Made by a program: the position numbers and the translations under genes. Of a DNA stretch of 54,955 nucleotides, positions 23,071 through 33,305 are shown in pieces. Each line of letters starts with the position of its first letter. Positions within the stretch are counted from its first letter, which is position 1. The notes under the pieces were generated by a model. That model made no database searches. It saw nothing but the letters and a program-made list of their open reading frames with translations, and had not been told where the DNA came from. The stretch lies in NCBI GenBank assembly GCA_022823505.1, contig JAJEIA010000106.1:1-54955 (forward strand), given 5' to 3'. This DNA comes from Dehalococcoidia bacterium. GTDB taxonomy: Bacteria; Chloroflexota; Dehalococcoidia; Lucifugimonadales; UBA3495.

Positions 23071-23333
23071 GGTACTAGATCACCCCACCCCACGAACGTG
23101 CCGAACGCGGGATAGCCGATGCGCAAGGTGAAGAGGGTCTCCGGGGAATGACGCTCTAGCATCCTGAAATTCGCGGCCAGATCATCGGCGTCGATCTCGT
23201 ATTCCCCGGTTGCAACGTCCAGGGTCAGGTACTCACCATGGTGCTCGGGTTCCACTAAATGGCGGATTTCGGCGTCGTAGATGGCGCGAGCTTGCGGCCC
23301 GATGCTCTTACTTTTCTTGGGATTCAGTGCCAT
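23067..23333 (-). CDS. Small protein paired with retropepsin-like protease
   Basis: An 88-residue protein of unnamed family with IYDAEIRHLVEPEHHGEYL and a following DVATGEYEIDADDL, ending in RIGYPAFGTFVGWG. Proteins of this type are, to my knowledge, often encoded just before single-domain retropepsin-like proteins. GAGG precedes the ATG. The ATGA overlap with the protease gene indicates coupled translation. It may be substrate, inhibitor or antitoxin-like partner; nothing in the sequence decides this. Confidence 0.68.
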   Translation of the reverse strand: MALNPKKSKSIGPQARAIYDAEIRHLVEPEHHGEYLTLDVATGEYEIDADDLAANFRMLERHSPETLFTLRIGYPAFGTFVGWGDLVP

Positions 23334-23458
23334 AACTACCTCTATCTGTACGATTGGTTTGACTGCGCTCGTTTCTTATCGCAAGGAGATTGTAGCAGGC
23401 CCCCCAGGTCCGCTGTGCTATCCTTGCGCCATCAATCATGCGCCGGAGGGATGTGGTC

Positions 23459-24478
23459 ATGCGTGCTGCCGTTTACAGGGGTGAGCAGGTTCTGCAGGTC
23501 GAGGAGTTGCCCGACCCAACGCCCGGGCCCAACCAGGTTGTGATGCGAGTGAAATACTCCGCCATCTGCGGCACGGACGTACATGCCTTCATGTACGACC
23601 TAGCGCAGCCGGGCGCGGTGATGGGCCACGAGTACACCGGAACCATCGTGGACGTCGGGCCCGGCGTCAGCCGCTGGCAGGTGGGCGACCGCGTGGTCGG
23701 TGGTGGCGGACATCCTCCGCCGGGCGGCGGTTCGGCGACGCGTACCAACCCCCGCTTCAACTACCGCACCATGGGCTTCCAGCAGAACACGCGGCCCCGT
23801 GGCTACGCCGAATTCGTGCTGCTGGATGAATGGGAGCCGACGCCTGTTCCTGACGACGTGACCGACGAGCAGGCCGCCCTTTGCGAACCCTGCGCGGTCA
23901 CCGTCCACGCCGTTCGCCTGTCCAATATCAAGCTGGGCGACGCCGTTCTGGTACTGGGCGCCGGCCCAATCGGCCTGCTGTGCATGCAGACGGCGCGGGC
24001 CGCCGGCGCGACCACGGTGATCGTATCTGAACCGGCGCCCGGCCGCGCCGAAGCGGCCCGTCTGCTGGGCGCGGACGCGGTGCTCAATCCGATGGACGCC
24101 GATTTCGCCGAGCGGGTCGTTGAGCTGACCGGCGGTACGGGTCCGCAGGTGGTGTTCGAGTGCGCCGCCGCGCCGTCGACGCTGGAGCAAGGGCTGGACC
24201 TGTGCGCGAGGGGCGGGCAGGTGGTGATGATCGCCATCGCCTGGGAGCCCACGCCGGTGGTTCCGCCAAACTGGATGGCGCGGGAGGTTCGGATGCAGTC
24301 GTCGTTCGGCACGCTGCCCGAGGATTGGCAAATCGCCCTGGAACTGATGCGCACCGGACGGGTGTCGGTGGAGCACATGCTGTCGGGCACCAACTTCGTG
24401 CCGCTGGAGGGAATCCAGGTCGCGTTCGAGGCGCTGTGCCACCCCACCAGCGAGCTGCAGATGGTGGTCGAGCCGTAG
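23459..24478 (+). CDS. Medium-chain dehydrogenase/reductase (alcohol/threonine dehydrogenase-like)
   Basis: A 339-residue MDR-family NAD(P)-dependent dehydrogenase. The catalytic zinc site is indicated by ICGTDVHAF and [13 protein letters not shown]; the Rossmann motif is [16 protein letters not shown]. The structural zinc lobe with its four cysteines is missing and replaced by a Gly/Pro-rich insert ([17 protein letters not shown]), so this is a one-zinc enzyme. ATG is chosen because GGAGGG lies 8 nt upstream. Substrate unknown: a sugar alcohol, threonine-like or diol compound is typical. It stands alone before the ilvD promoter. Confidence 0.88.
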   Translation: MRAAVYRGEQVLQVEELPDPTPGPNQVVMRVKYSAICGTDVHAFMYDLAQPGAVMGHEYTGTIVDVGPGVSRWQVGDRVVGGGGHPPPGGGSATRTNPRFNYRTMGFQQNTRPRGYAEFVLLDEWEPTPVPDDVTDEQAALCEPCAVTVHAVRLSNIKLGDAVLVLGAGPIGLLCMQTARAAGATTVIVSEPAPGRAEAARLLGADAVLNPMDADFAERVVELTGGTGPQVVFECAAAPSTLEQGLDLCARGGQVVMIAIAWEPTPVVPPNWMAREVRMQSSFGTLPEDWQIALELMRTGRVSVEHMLSGTNFVPLEGIQVAFEALCHPTSELQMVVEP

Positions 24479-24490
24479 GTGCGTGTTCGG

Positions 24491-24519
24491 TTGCCGCTCC
24501 GATTGGGCCAATCTATAAT
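24491..24519 (+). promoter_or_regulatory. Strong promoter of ilvD
   Basis: TTGCCG (24491-24496), a 17-nt spacer and a perfect TATAAT (24514-24519). The predicted start near 24526 gives a 50-nt leader. No attenuator-like leader peptide was seen. Confidence 0.6.
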
Positions 24520-24575
24520 CGATCACCACATCCGCAACATATACGGCGGGCAAGGTGTCCGCTGAGGAGGACGTT

Positions 24576-26270
24576 TTGACTACCACCACACGGAGCTCGC
24601 GAGCCCTGCTCAAGCACCGCAGCAGCGACATCACCGACGGGCCGGAGCGGGCGCCGGCCCGCTCGTATCTGCGGGCTATGGGCCTGACGGACGACGACCT
24701 GGCGAAGCCCTTTGTGGCGGTGGCCAATCTGGCCAGTGACGTTACGCCGTGCAATGTCCATCTGGACAAATGGGCTGCGGCAGTCAAGGAAGGGATCCGC
24801 GACGGCGGTGGAACGCCTTTCCAGTTCGGCACCATCACCGTCAGCGACGGCATCAGCATGGGCACCGAAGGCATGAAGGCATCGCTGGTGAGCCGCGAGG
24901 TCATCGCTGATTCCATCGAAACCGTGGTATTCGGCCAGAGAATGGACGGCCTGGTTACCGTGGGCGGCTGTGACAAAAATATGCCGGGCTGCATGATGGC
25001 CATTGCCCGCCTGAATATCCCCAGTGTTTTTGTGTACGGCGGCAGCATTCTGCCGGGCCAGTACAACGGCAACGACGTGAACATCCAGGACGTGTTTGAA
25101 GCGGTGGGCGCCTGGGCGGCTGGCCACATCACCGGTGAGGAACTGACGGAGTTGGAATGTGCCGCCTGCCCGGGGGAGGGTTCCTGCGGCGGGTTGTTCA
25201 CCGCCAACACGATGTCCACTGCCATTGAAATCATGGGGCTGTCCCTGCCCGGCGACTCTTCGCTGACGGCGGTGGATCCCCGAAAGGGCGAAGAGGCCCG
25301 CCTCGCCGGCGAGGCGGTGATGCGGATGCTGGACGAGGGCATCCGGCCGCGGGACATCCTGACCCGGCAAGCCTTTGAGAACGCGATAACGCTGGTGGCA
25401 GCCATGGGAGGCTCCACCAACGCCGTGCTGCACCTGATGGCCATTGCTCGGGAAGCGGACGTTGACCTGACGCTGGAGGACTTCGATCGTATCAGCCGCA
25501 ACACCCCCTACATCACCGACATGAAGCCGGGCGGCCGTTACGTCATGGCCGACCTGAGCCGTTACGGTGGAGTAGCGCTCATCGGCAAACGTCTGCTGGA
25601 CGCCGGCCTGCTGCACGGGGATGCCATGTCGGTGAACGGCAAGTCTCTGGCGGAAAACCTCAGGGAAACCGCCACCGTGGACGACCAGCCCGTTGTCTAT
25701 AACCTCGACGCGCCTCGCAGCCCCACGGGCGGCCTGGCTATCCTGCGCGGTAACCTCGCCCCCGACGGGGCGGTAATCAAGGTCGCCGGCCACCAGGAAA
25801 AGGTGTACGAAGGTCCGGCGCGGGTCTTCGATCAAGAAGAGGCAGCCTTCCAGGCGATACAGCGCCGGGAAGTCAAGCCCGGCGACATCGTCGTAATCCG
25901 GTACGAAGGACCCAAGGGCGGCCCCGGTATGCGCGAAATGCTGGCGGTCACCAGCGCGCTCATCGGGCAGGGTTTGGGCGACACAGTGGCCCTGATCACC
26001 GACGGCCGGTTCTCCGGAGCGTCGCACGGCCCCATGGTAGGCCACGTAGCGCCGGAGGCCATGGACGGCGGGCCGATAGGGATGCTGCGCGAGGGTGACA
26101 TCATCACGCTTGACATACCCAACCGACGCTTGGACGCCCGCATCACCGAAGAGGAGATGTCCGATCGCCGCGCCGCGTGGCAGCCAATCGAACCCAAGTA
26201 CACCACCGGGGTGCTGGCCAAATACGCCAAGCTGGTCTCGTCCGCGTCCGAAGGGGCGGTGACGGGGTAG
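24576..26270 (+). CDS. ilvD: Dihydroxy-acid dehydratase
   Basis: Penultimate enzyme of valine, leucine and isoleucine synthesis; dehydrates dihydroxy acids with an Fe-S cluster. 564 residues. Cluster-binding cysteines lie in [17 protein letters not shown] and [12 protein letters not shown]; other family segments are [12 protein letters not shown] and [11 protein letters not shown]. The TTG start is preceded by GGAGG with 5 nt spacing; an upstream in-frame GTG would add seven residues without a ribosome-binding site. No other ilv or leu genes are in the window. Confidence 0.95.
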   Translation: MTTTTRSSRALLKHRSSDITDGPERAPARSYLRAMGLTDDDLAKPFVAVANLASDVTPCNVHLDKWAAAVKEGIRDGGGTPFQFGTITVSDGISMGTEGMKASLVSREVIADSIETVVFGQRMDGLVTVGGCDKNMPGCMMAIARLNIPSVFVYGGSILPGQYNGNDVNIQDVFEAVGAWAAGHITGEELTELECAACPGEGSCGGLFTANTMSTAIEIMGLSLPGDSSLTAVDPRKGEEARLAGEAVMRMLDEGIRPRDILTRQAFENAITLVAAMGGSTNAVLHLMAIAREADVDLTLEDFDRISRNTPYITDMKPGGRYVMADLSRYGGVALIGKRLLDAGLLHGDAMSVNGKSLAENLRETATVDDQPVVYNLDAPRSPTGGLAILRGNLAPDGAVIKVAGHQEKVYEGPARVFDQEEAAFQAIQRREVKPGDIVVIRYEGPKGGPGMREMLAVTSALIGQGLGDTVALITDGRFSGASHGPMVGHVAPEAMDGGPIGMLREGDIITLDIPNRRLDARITEEEMSDRRAAWQPIEPKYTTGVLAKYAKLVSSASEGAVTG

Positions 26271-26279
26271 TCGCCCCGC

Positions 26280-26651
26280 ATGAACCAACCAAAGTAGTTC
26301 AACATACCGGTCAAGATTAGGGTTGCAGCCATCGTCATCCTGCTGGTAGACGCGGTGATTCTGATCGTTTTCGGTGAGCGAGATTGGAAAAGCCTATCGA
26401 CCCTTCTCACCGCAGCGGAATTGATCCCACTGTCGGCCCTGTTTTGGCCGCTGGTGGAAACAGGAGGCTACACGATGCTCTTTGGCATTGATTACGCCCG
26501 ACAAGCGATATGGCGCAAACGACAGCATGAAGTGGAACGAGCCCGCGAGCAAGGCCGCAAAGAAGGGTACAAGCAAGGCTGCGAAGCTCGGTTGGCAGAA
26601 GAAAACGGGCACAACGACGAACGAAATCGACGGCCGGAGGGATCAACATGA
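26280..26651 (+). pseudogene. Membrane/coiled-coil protein gene with in-frame TAG at codon 6
   Basis: The frame from ATG 26280 reads MNQPK, then TAG (26295-26297), then FNIPVKIRVAAIVILLVDAV and on to a charged tail without further stops. The membrane helix VAAIVILLVDAVILIVF begins upstream of the first possible downstream start (GTG 26355), so translation from that GTG would cut the helix. A TGG-to-TAG change would explain it, as would a sequencing error or readthrough. The tail RARMEQ-like coiled coil (EVERAREQGRKEGYKQG) resembles small membrane proteins with repeated EQG units. Its TGA overlaps the next ATG (ATGA). Confidence 0.5.
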
Positions 26652-27457
26652 CCACCGCTGCAAGTCGCATCGTGTTGGAGCGCAAGGGTTCTCTGGCGGT
26701 CATCCGGCTGAACCGGCCGGAGGCGCGGAACGCCCTGTCGCCGGAAATGGTGTCCGAACTGGGAAACGCCATCAAGTCGTGCCGCGGCGGAGACACCCGC
26801 GCCGTGCTGCTCACCGGCACCGACGGCGCATTCTGCTCCGGGGCGGATGTGCGCGACTTCACCCAACAGTTGGACGACGGCGGGCAGGAGGGACTGTCGG
26901 ACCACCTGCGGGACCTTGCCGACACCCTACACCGCGACGTGGTGATGGGCATCCGTCGGCTGGACAAGCCAGTGGTGGCGGCGATCAACGGCGTGGCGGC
27001 CGGAGCGGGTTTCAGCCTCGCGCTGGCCTGCGACATACGCGTCGCTTCGTCGGACGCGCGTTTCCTGCTGGCCTACGCCAACATCGGCTGCACCGCGGAT
27101 GGCGGCTCGACCTACATGCTGCCCCGCATCGTGGGTCAGGGACGCGCCATGGAAATCTACCTGGCCAGGCAGCCTATCGGCGCGCAGTACGCTCTGGAGC
27201 TTGGGCTGGTCAGCCAGGTGTTCGAGGCGGGGCACTTCGAACGGCACGCCATGGAGACTGCGGACCGGCTGGCGCAGGGACCCACCCGCGCCTACGGGCG
27301 GGTCAAGGCGCTGTTCGATGGCAGTTGGGATTCCGACCTCGCGACGCAATTGGACGCGGAAACCGACGCCATCGCCGATATTGGTCTGACCCGTGACTTC
27401 CAGGAAGGCATCAAGGCGTTTTCCCAGAAACGGCAGGCCTGGTTCCAGGGGCAGTAG
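26648..27457 (+). CDS. Enoyl-CoA hydratase/isomerase family protein
   Basis: A 269-residue crotonase-fold protein: LAVIRLNRPEARNALS at the N-terminus, the oxyanion-hole segments GAFCSGADVRDF and VAAINGVAAGAGFSLALACD, and IASSDARFLLAYANIGCTAD in the third block (first letter V in the sequence). The usual catalytic Glu pair of true hydratases is not clear: positions near GCTADGGS suggest a different reaction on an acyl-CoA. The ATG is preceded by GGAGGG and overlaps the previous frame as ATGA. Pathway unknown; fatty-acid or aromatic degradation is plausible. Confidence 0.9.
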   Translation: MTTAASRIVLERKGSLAVIRLNRPEARNALSPEMVSELGNAIKSCRGGDTRAVLLTGTDGAFCSGADVRDFTQQLDDGGQEGLSDHLRDLADTLHRDVVMGIRRLDKPVVAAINGVAAGAGFSLALACDIRVASSDARFLLAYANIGCTADGGSTYMLPRIVGQGRAMEIYLARQPIGAQYALELGLVSQVFEAGHFERHAMETADRLAQGPTRAYGRVKALFDGSWDSDLATQLDAETDAIADIGLTRDFQEGIKAFSQKRQAWFQGQ

Positions 27458-27475
27458 GGCAGCCCGGGAGGCGCG

Positions 27476-28129
27476 GTGTTCAAGAGCGACCGCAGCCGCC
27501 TCTTCGACCATCTGGCCAAAGCCATGGGTCATGGCCCAACGCTGGACGCCATGCGCGCGGTCCCGCGGGAACGGTTTGTTCCCGATCATCTCCGGTCGCA
27601 AGCCTACAAAAACAAACCGCTTGCCATTGGCAACGGGCAAACCATTTCGCAGCCGCAGATGGTGGCATGGGCGACCGACGTACTGGAACTCTCCGGTGAG
27701 GAATACGTGCTGGAAGTCGGAGCCGGTTCCGGCTACCAGGCGGCCGTGATAGCGGCCCTCCTGCCTCGCGGACGGGTGCTTGCCACCGAACGCATACCGG
27801 AGTTGGCGGCCATGGCCACGGGAAACCTGGCGAAGTGCGGCGTCTATAACGTGCGTGTGCTGCACACCGCAGCAGGTTTGGGCGCGCCCGAGCATGGACC
27901 GTTCGACGCGATCCTGGCCTCGGCTTCAGCTCCGAACGTTCCGGAGTCGCTGCTGTCGCAGTTGAAGCCCGGCGGAAGAATGGTGATCCCGGTAGGCGTT
28001 GGCCAGTACCAGAATCTGACCCGAGTACGCATGGAACCGGATGGCGCCAGGATCGAAGAGCTGGGCCCGTGTTCGTACGTGCCGCTGCTGGGTGAAGGAG
28101 CCTGGCAGACGCTGCCTTGCGGGCGCTGA
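27476..28129 (+). CDS. pcm: Protein-L-isoaspartate O-methyltransferase
   Basis: A 217-residue SAM-dependent enzyme that starts repair of isoaspartyl residues. Family motifs: AMRAVPRERFVPDH, GNGQTISQPQMVAWAT, the SAM-binding VLEVGAGSGYQAAVIAAL, and FDAILASASAPNVPESLLSQL. The third block usually reads DxIIVTAA; here it is DAILASAS. GTG start with GGGAGG 4-5 nt upstream. It lies 18 nt after the enoyl-CoA hydratase gene, likely the same transcript. Confidence 0.93.
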   Translation: MFKSDRSRLFDHLAKAMGHGPTLDAMRAVPRERFVPDHLRSQAYKNKPLAIGNGQTISQPQMVAWATDVLELSGEEYVLEVGAGSGYQAAVIAALLPRGRVLATERIPELAAMATGNLAKCGVYNVRVLHTAAGLGAPEHGPFDAILASASAPNVPESLLSQLKPGGRMVIPVGVGQYQNLTRVRMEPDGARIEELGPCSYVPLLGEGAWQTLPCGR

Positions 28130-28196
28130 GGACGCGCCGCCGCACGGCTCTTCCGGTATGGCATAATACCCGCATCAACCGACGCGGAGGGACAGC

Positions 28197-28598
28197 ATGG
28201 CCGGCAAGATCGAGATTCGGCAGATCAACCACGTAACCACCATGGTGAAGGACACCGCCCGCGCCATGACGTTCTACAACGACCTGCTGGGCATCAAGCA
28301 GATACAGAGCCAGGTCGACAATCCTGCGATCACCTGGCTGCAATTGGAAAACGGCGTGATGGTCCACCTGATCGAGACGGACGAGGCGCCGGCCAAGCCG
28401 GGCAACGTGCACCACGCGTTCCAGGTCGACGACCTCGAAGCGACCCGGGCCACGCTTGAAAGCAGTGGATACGAGGTCCTGCGCGGGGGTGTGCGCTACG
28501 ACGGGCAGGCGTACTTCTTCATCGAAGACCCGGACGGCAACAGCGTGGAGTTCTGCACCGCCTCGGGTTACGCGCCCGCTCCGCCACGACCTGCATAG
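28197..28598 (+). CDS. Glyoxalase/VOC superfamily protein
   Basis: A 133-residue single vicinal-oxygen-chelate protein with two beta-alpha-beta-beta-beta modules: INHVTTMVKDTARAMTFYND at the start, and DDLEATRATLESSGYEV with FFIEDPDGNSVEF at the end. Metal-ligand candidates are His11 (NHVTT), His in VMVHLIE, His in VHHAFQV, and Glu in SVEF. Could be a lactoylglutathione lyase-like, dioxygenase-like or epimerase-like enzyme. GGAGGG precedes the ATG. A CATAAT (28159-28164) upstream is a possible extended -10 box. Confidence 0.85.
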   Translation: MAGKIEIRQINHVTTMVKDTARAMTFYNDLLGIKQIQSQVDNPAITWLQLENGVMVHLIETDEAPAKPGNVHHAFQVDDLEATRATLESSGYEVLRGGVRYDGQAYFFIEDPDGNSVEFCTASGYAPAPPRPA

Positions 28599-28610
28599 CC
28601 GCTGTGCACA

Positions 28611-29156
28611 ATGTTCATCGAAAACATCATCCTCGTGGGGTTCATGGCGACGGGCAAGAGTCACGTCGGGCGCATCATCTCCCGTCTCACCGGGCGGCGC
28701 ATGACTGACCTGGACGAAGAGATCGTTCGGCGGGCGCGCAAGCCCATCCATCAGATCTTCACCGACGAGGGCGAGATAGTGTTCCGCGCCATGGAGCGGC
28801 ACGCCGCCCTGACGCTGTGTGAAGGCGGCAACAAGGTCATCGCGGCCGGAGGCGGCGCCTTTGCACAGGAGCTGACCCGGCAGGTGCTGCTGGAAAACGG
28901 CATCGTGTTCTGTCTCACCGCCACGGCGGAGACCATCCACTATCGCATCACCAGGGGCAGCCCCAACGCGGCGGTGCGACCCATGCTCGGCGGGGGCGAC
29001 CCGCTGGAACGAATTCGCGAACTACTTGAAGAGCGGGCGCCGGCCTACGCCCAGGCCCACTACGCCGTGGCCACCGACGACCGCACTCCGGAGGAGGTGG
29101 CGGACGCGGTGCTGCGCATCTTCGAAACGTCCATCACCGCCAGGGCCGAGACCTGA
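28611..29156 (+). CDS. aroK: Shikimate kinase
   Basis: Phosphorylates shikimate at the 3-position in the chorismate pathway. 181 residues. Walker A is GFMATGKSHVG (10-20); the shikimate-binding segment is MTDLDEEIV; IAAGGGAF is the glycine-rich substrate loop; the lid carries the arginines of NAAVRPMLGG. It starts 12 nt after the VOC gene and ends 16 nt before aroB, so aroK and aroB form an operon. Confidence 0.95.
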   Translation: MFIENIILVGFMATGKSHVGRIISRLTGRRMTDLDEEIVRRARKPIHQIFTDEGEIVFRAMERHAALTLCEGGNKVIAAGGGAFAQELTRQVLLENGIVFCLTATAETIHYRITRGSPNAAVRPMLGGGDPLERIRELLEERAPAYAQAHYAVATDDRTPEEVADAVLRIFETSITARAET

Positions 29157-29172
29157 CAACGGGAGGAAACCT

Positions 29173-30273
29173 ATGACCAGCCCAGACCTAGCCGCGACCG
29201 TTCATCACTCCGGCGGGAGTTATCCCGTCATCGCCGGCTGGGGCATCATTGACCGGCTGGGCGAGTACATCGCGGAACTCGGATTGGGCAACACAGCGTA
29301 CATTGTCACGGACGAGAACGTGATGCGGCCCTACGGGCGCAACGCGCAATGGGCCTTGCAGCGGGCCGGGATCGCGGCCCACTGTTTCGTCATTCCGGCG
29401 GGAGAGACCAGCAAGTCCTTCCAGCAGGCCCAGGAGATCTACGAGTGGCTGGTGAGCCTCCGGGCCGAGCGCGGCCAGCCGATCATAGCCATCGGCGGCG
29501 GCGTGGCCGGAGACCTGGGAGGCTTCATCGCCAGCACCTTCCTGCGGGGAGTGCCCTTCGTGCAGGTGCCGACCAGCATGGCGGCCATGGTGGATGCTTC
29601 CATCGGCGGCAAGGTGGCGGTGAACCTGCCCCAGGCCAAGAACATGGTAGGCGCTTTCTACCAGCCTCGGGCGGTCCTGGCCGACGTGCAGGCGCTGTCC
29701 ACGCTGGGCAAGCGCGAACTCTCCGAGGGGTGGGCCGAGGCGATCAAGCACGGGTTGATTCTGGACCCGTCGCTGGTGGACGTGTTCGAGGAGCACGCCG
29801 AGGCGCTGATGGACGTGGAACCGGAGATCTCCACCGAGGTCATCCGTCGGAGCATGGCCATCAAGGCCGACGTGGTGAGCCAGGACGAACGAGAGACCCT
29901 GGGCATCCGCATCCTGCTGAACTACGGCCACACCATCGGCCACGCGCTGGAAGCGTCAACCGAGTACGGTCGGTTCATGCACGGCGAGGGCGTATCCGTC
30001 GGCATGATGGGCGCCGGCCGCATCGCCCGGGAGATGGGCATGATCGGGGACGACATCCTGGAGCGGCAGCGGGTCCTGCTAGAGCGGTTCAACCTCCCGA
30101 TCACCGCTCGCGGCGTCGATCTGGACGGAGTGCGAGGCGCCATGTCGTTGGACAAGAAGACCGTCGGCGGCGCCAACCGTTGGGTACTGCTGGAGGACGT
30201 GGGCCGCGCCACCGTGCGACGGGATATACCCAGCGAAGTGGTGGAGGAAACGCTGGCCTGGCTTACCGAATAG
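29173..30273 (+). CDS. aroB: 3-dehydroquinate synthase
   Basis: Second enzyme of the shikimate pathway; NAD- and metal-dependent. 366 residues, normal. Segments: YIVTDENVMRPYG, PIIAIGGGVAGDLGGFIAS, FVQVPTSMAAMVDASIGGKVAVN, GWAEAIKHGLI and NYGHTIGHALE, which hold NAD-, substrate- and metal-binding residues (Glu in AEAIK, His in YGHTIGHALE). GGGAGG precedes the ATG. It ends convergent with the exporter gene, with a short hairpin between. Confidence 0.96.
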   Translation: MTSPDLAATVHHSGGSYPVIAGWGIIDRLGEYIAELGLGNTAYIVTDENVMRPYGRNAQWALQRAGIAAHCFVIPAGETSKSFQQAQEIYEWLVSLRAERGQPIIAIGGGVAGDLGGFIASTFLRGVPFVQVPTSMAAMVDASIGGKVAVNLPQAKNMVGAFYQPRAVLADVQALSTLGKRELSEGWAEAIKHGLILDPSLVDVFEEHAEALMDVEPEISTEVIRRSMAIKADVVSQDERETLGIRILLNYGHTIGHALEASTEYGRFMHGEGVSVGMMGAGRIAREMGMIGDDILERQRVLLERFNLPITARGVDLDGVRGAMSLDKKTVGGANRWVLLEDVGRATVRRDIPSEVVEETLAWLTE

Positions 30274-30280
30274 AAGGCTG

Positions 30281-30300
30281 AGCCGAGAAGCCCGTCGGCT
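30281..30300. terminator. Weak hairpin between aroB and TauE-like gene
   Basis: 6-bp stem AGCCGA/TCGGCT with an 8-nt loop, between convergent genes. No T tract on either side. Confidence 0.35.
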
Positions 30301-30303
30301 TGA

Positions 30304-31407
30304 TCAGGCGATGGGACGCCGAGCCGCCCGGGCCTGGCGCAATGCCGACAGCCGGCGGCCCCTTCGTGCCTGGCTCACCGCTGCGGCGGCGAGCAGGACG
30401 AGGATCGTCACCGCGACGGCCCCGGATACTCCCAGGAGGAGCACCTGGCTGACCTGCTCCAACCCACCCGATCCCAATAGCCGGGCCAACTGACCCAGTC
30501 CTACGGCGACGCCGGCGTTGAGCACGGTCACGCCGAACAGGCCGAGGATGCGGCTGGCGTTGACGAACCGCGTGGCCAGCGCTCCCAGCTGGGTGCCGAT
30601 GGACGCCGACGCGAACATGATGACCGCGATCATCGGATCGACGTTGCCGCTCAGCGAGTAGAGAAACGCCCCCAGGCTGCCGGTGATGATGATCTGGAAC
30701 AGATCGGTGCCGATGGCGACGGCCGGGGGAATGCCCAGTCCATAGACCAGGAAAGGCATCAGGAGGAACCCGCCTCCCGCGCCCAGCAAAGCGGCGACGA
30801 ACCCGATGGTAAAGCCAGCAAACACCGGCACCAGTGCCGACATCTCATCGATCCCCGCACCGGGAAACGACGGCCGCAGGTTCACGTCGCCGGAAAAGCG
30901 GGCGCCGGCCAACATGGGCAAGCGCAGCCGATCGGGGCCAACGCGCACGCTCCTGAACCAGCCGGGAAGCCCGCCGCCGACCCTGGGGCCGGGGCGATAC
31001 CGGAGTTGTCTGATCCAGTTACCCACCATGAGGGAGCCCAGGCTGAGCAGCAGCACGAAATAGACTGCACCGACCACCGGCCCAGACACGCCGGCGTGCT
31101 CCAGGGTTGCGTTGACCCGTTCGCCGGCGAACACGCCGGGGATTGTCCCGCAGACGATGAGAATGGCCAGACGCATATCGACGTTGCCCAGCCGACGGTG
31201 GCGAAGGGTGCTGGTGATCGCGGTGCCCATCACCATCAGCAGGCCGGTCCCGACGGCGTAGATGGTAGGGACGCCCAGCACGAGCAGTCCCCCGGTGATG
31301 AGGAAGCCGCCGCCCACGCCGAAGAACCCGGTCATGGTGCCGACGATCATTCCCAGCAACGCCAGCAGCAGGGGCGAAACCGTGGCGTCGGCGATGGGGA
31401 AATGCAC
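30304..31407 (-). CDS. TauE/SafE family membrane transporter
   Basis: A 367-residue integral membrane protein with two repeated halves, the plan of TauE/SafE anion exporters. The first half has MIVGTMTGFFGVGGGFLITGG and the second VAALLGAGGGFLLMPFLVYG, the repeated G-rich membrane motif of the family. A hydrophilic loop of about 70 residues separates them. Some members export sulfite or sulfoacetate; others differ, so the substrate is open. The GTG start is chosen because GGGGA lies upstream and the preceding membrane-protein gene ends 1 nt before it. Confidence 0.88.
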   Translation of the reverse strand: MHFPIADATVSPLLLALLGMIVGTMTGFFGVGGGFLITGGLLVLGVPTIYAVGTGLLMVMGTAITSTLRHRRLGNVDMRLAILIVCGTIPGVFAGERVNATLEHAGVSGPVVGAVYFVLLLSLGSLMVGNWIRQLRYRPGPRVGGGLPGWFRSVRVGPDRLRLPMLAGARFSGDVNLRPSFPGAGIDEMSALVPVFAGFTIGFVAALLGAGGGFLLMPFLVYGLGIPPAVAIGTDLFQIIITGSLGAFLYSLSGNVDPMIAVIMFASASIGTQLGALATRFVNASRILGLFGVTVLNAGVAVGLGQLARLLGSGGLEQVSQVLLLGVSGAVAVTILVLLAAAAVSQARRGRRLSALRQARAARRPIA

Positions 31408-31408
31408 G

Positions 31409-32930
<1,522 letters not shown>

Positions 32931-33305
32931 TGTCGGGATTTGGCATGCCTGGCGCGCCACCTTTGACCGCCGACAAGCGGGCACGCCGGTAACTGTTCAG
33001 ATCAGAGGTGTCAGTCGGGCGCTGATACCCGCACCGGTTTACACTCGCGGGGAAGGCGTCATTGCGACCCTGTCTCTGATCCGGGGCGGTGATCGCGCTG
33101 GCGTGGGGGAGTCCTTTAGGACGACGTTGCTGCTACGGGTCGAGATTGGGACGGTGCAAGCGTCGCGCAGTGATGACCTGCTGGATTCTGAACACTCAGG
33201 AGCGCTGAGCAAGGGTTGACAAACAATTGTGCCGGGCCTACGGTGACTCCAAGAGCCTTGTCGGGAAAACCAAAGTTATCCATACCTTTAGAGAGGCTAT
33301 AGCTC
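32931..33305. other. Intergenic spacer before proVWX
   Basis: A spacer of 375 nt between tgt and proV. Apart from the candidate promoter at 33216-33244 and a GAGAGG ribosome-binding sequence just before proV, no gene, repeat or RNA was recognised on either strand. Confidence 0.4.
33216..33244 (+). promoter_or_regulatory. Possible promoter of proV
   Basis: TTGACA (33216-33221), a 17-nt spacer and TACGGT (33239-33244, 3/6). The -35 is perfect but the -10 weak, as in promoters that need an activator. Confidence 0.4.

Noticed and set aside
23338-23424. A promoter for the MDR dehydrogenase gene (TTGACT and TATCCT boxes)
   Set aside because: The boxes are not at a workable spacing from each other.
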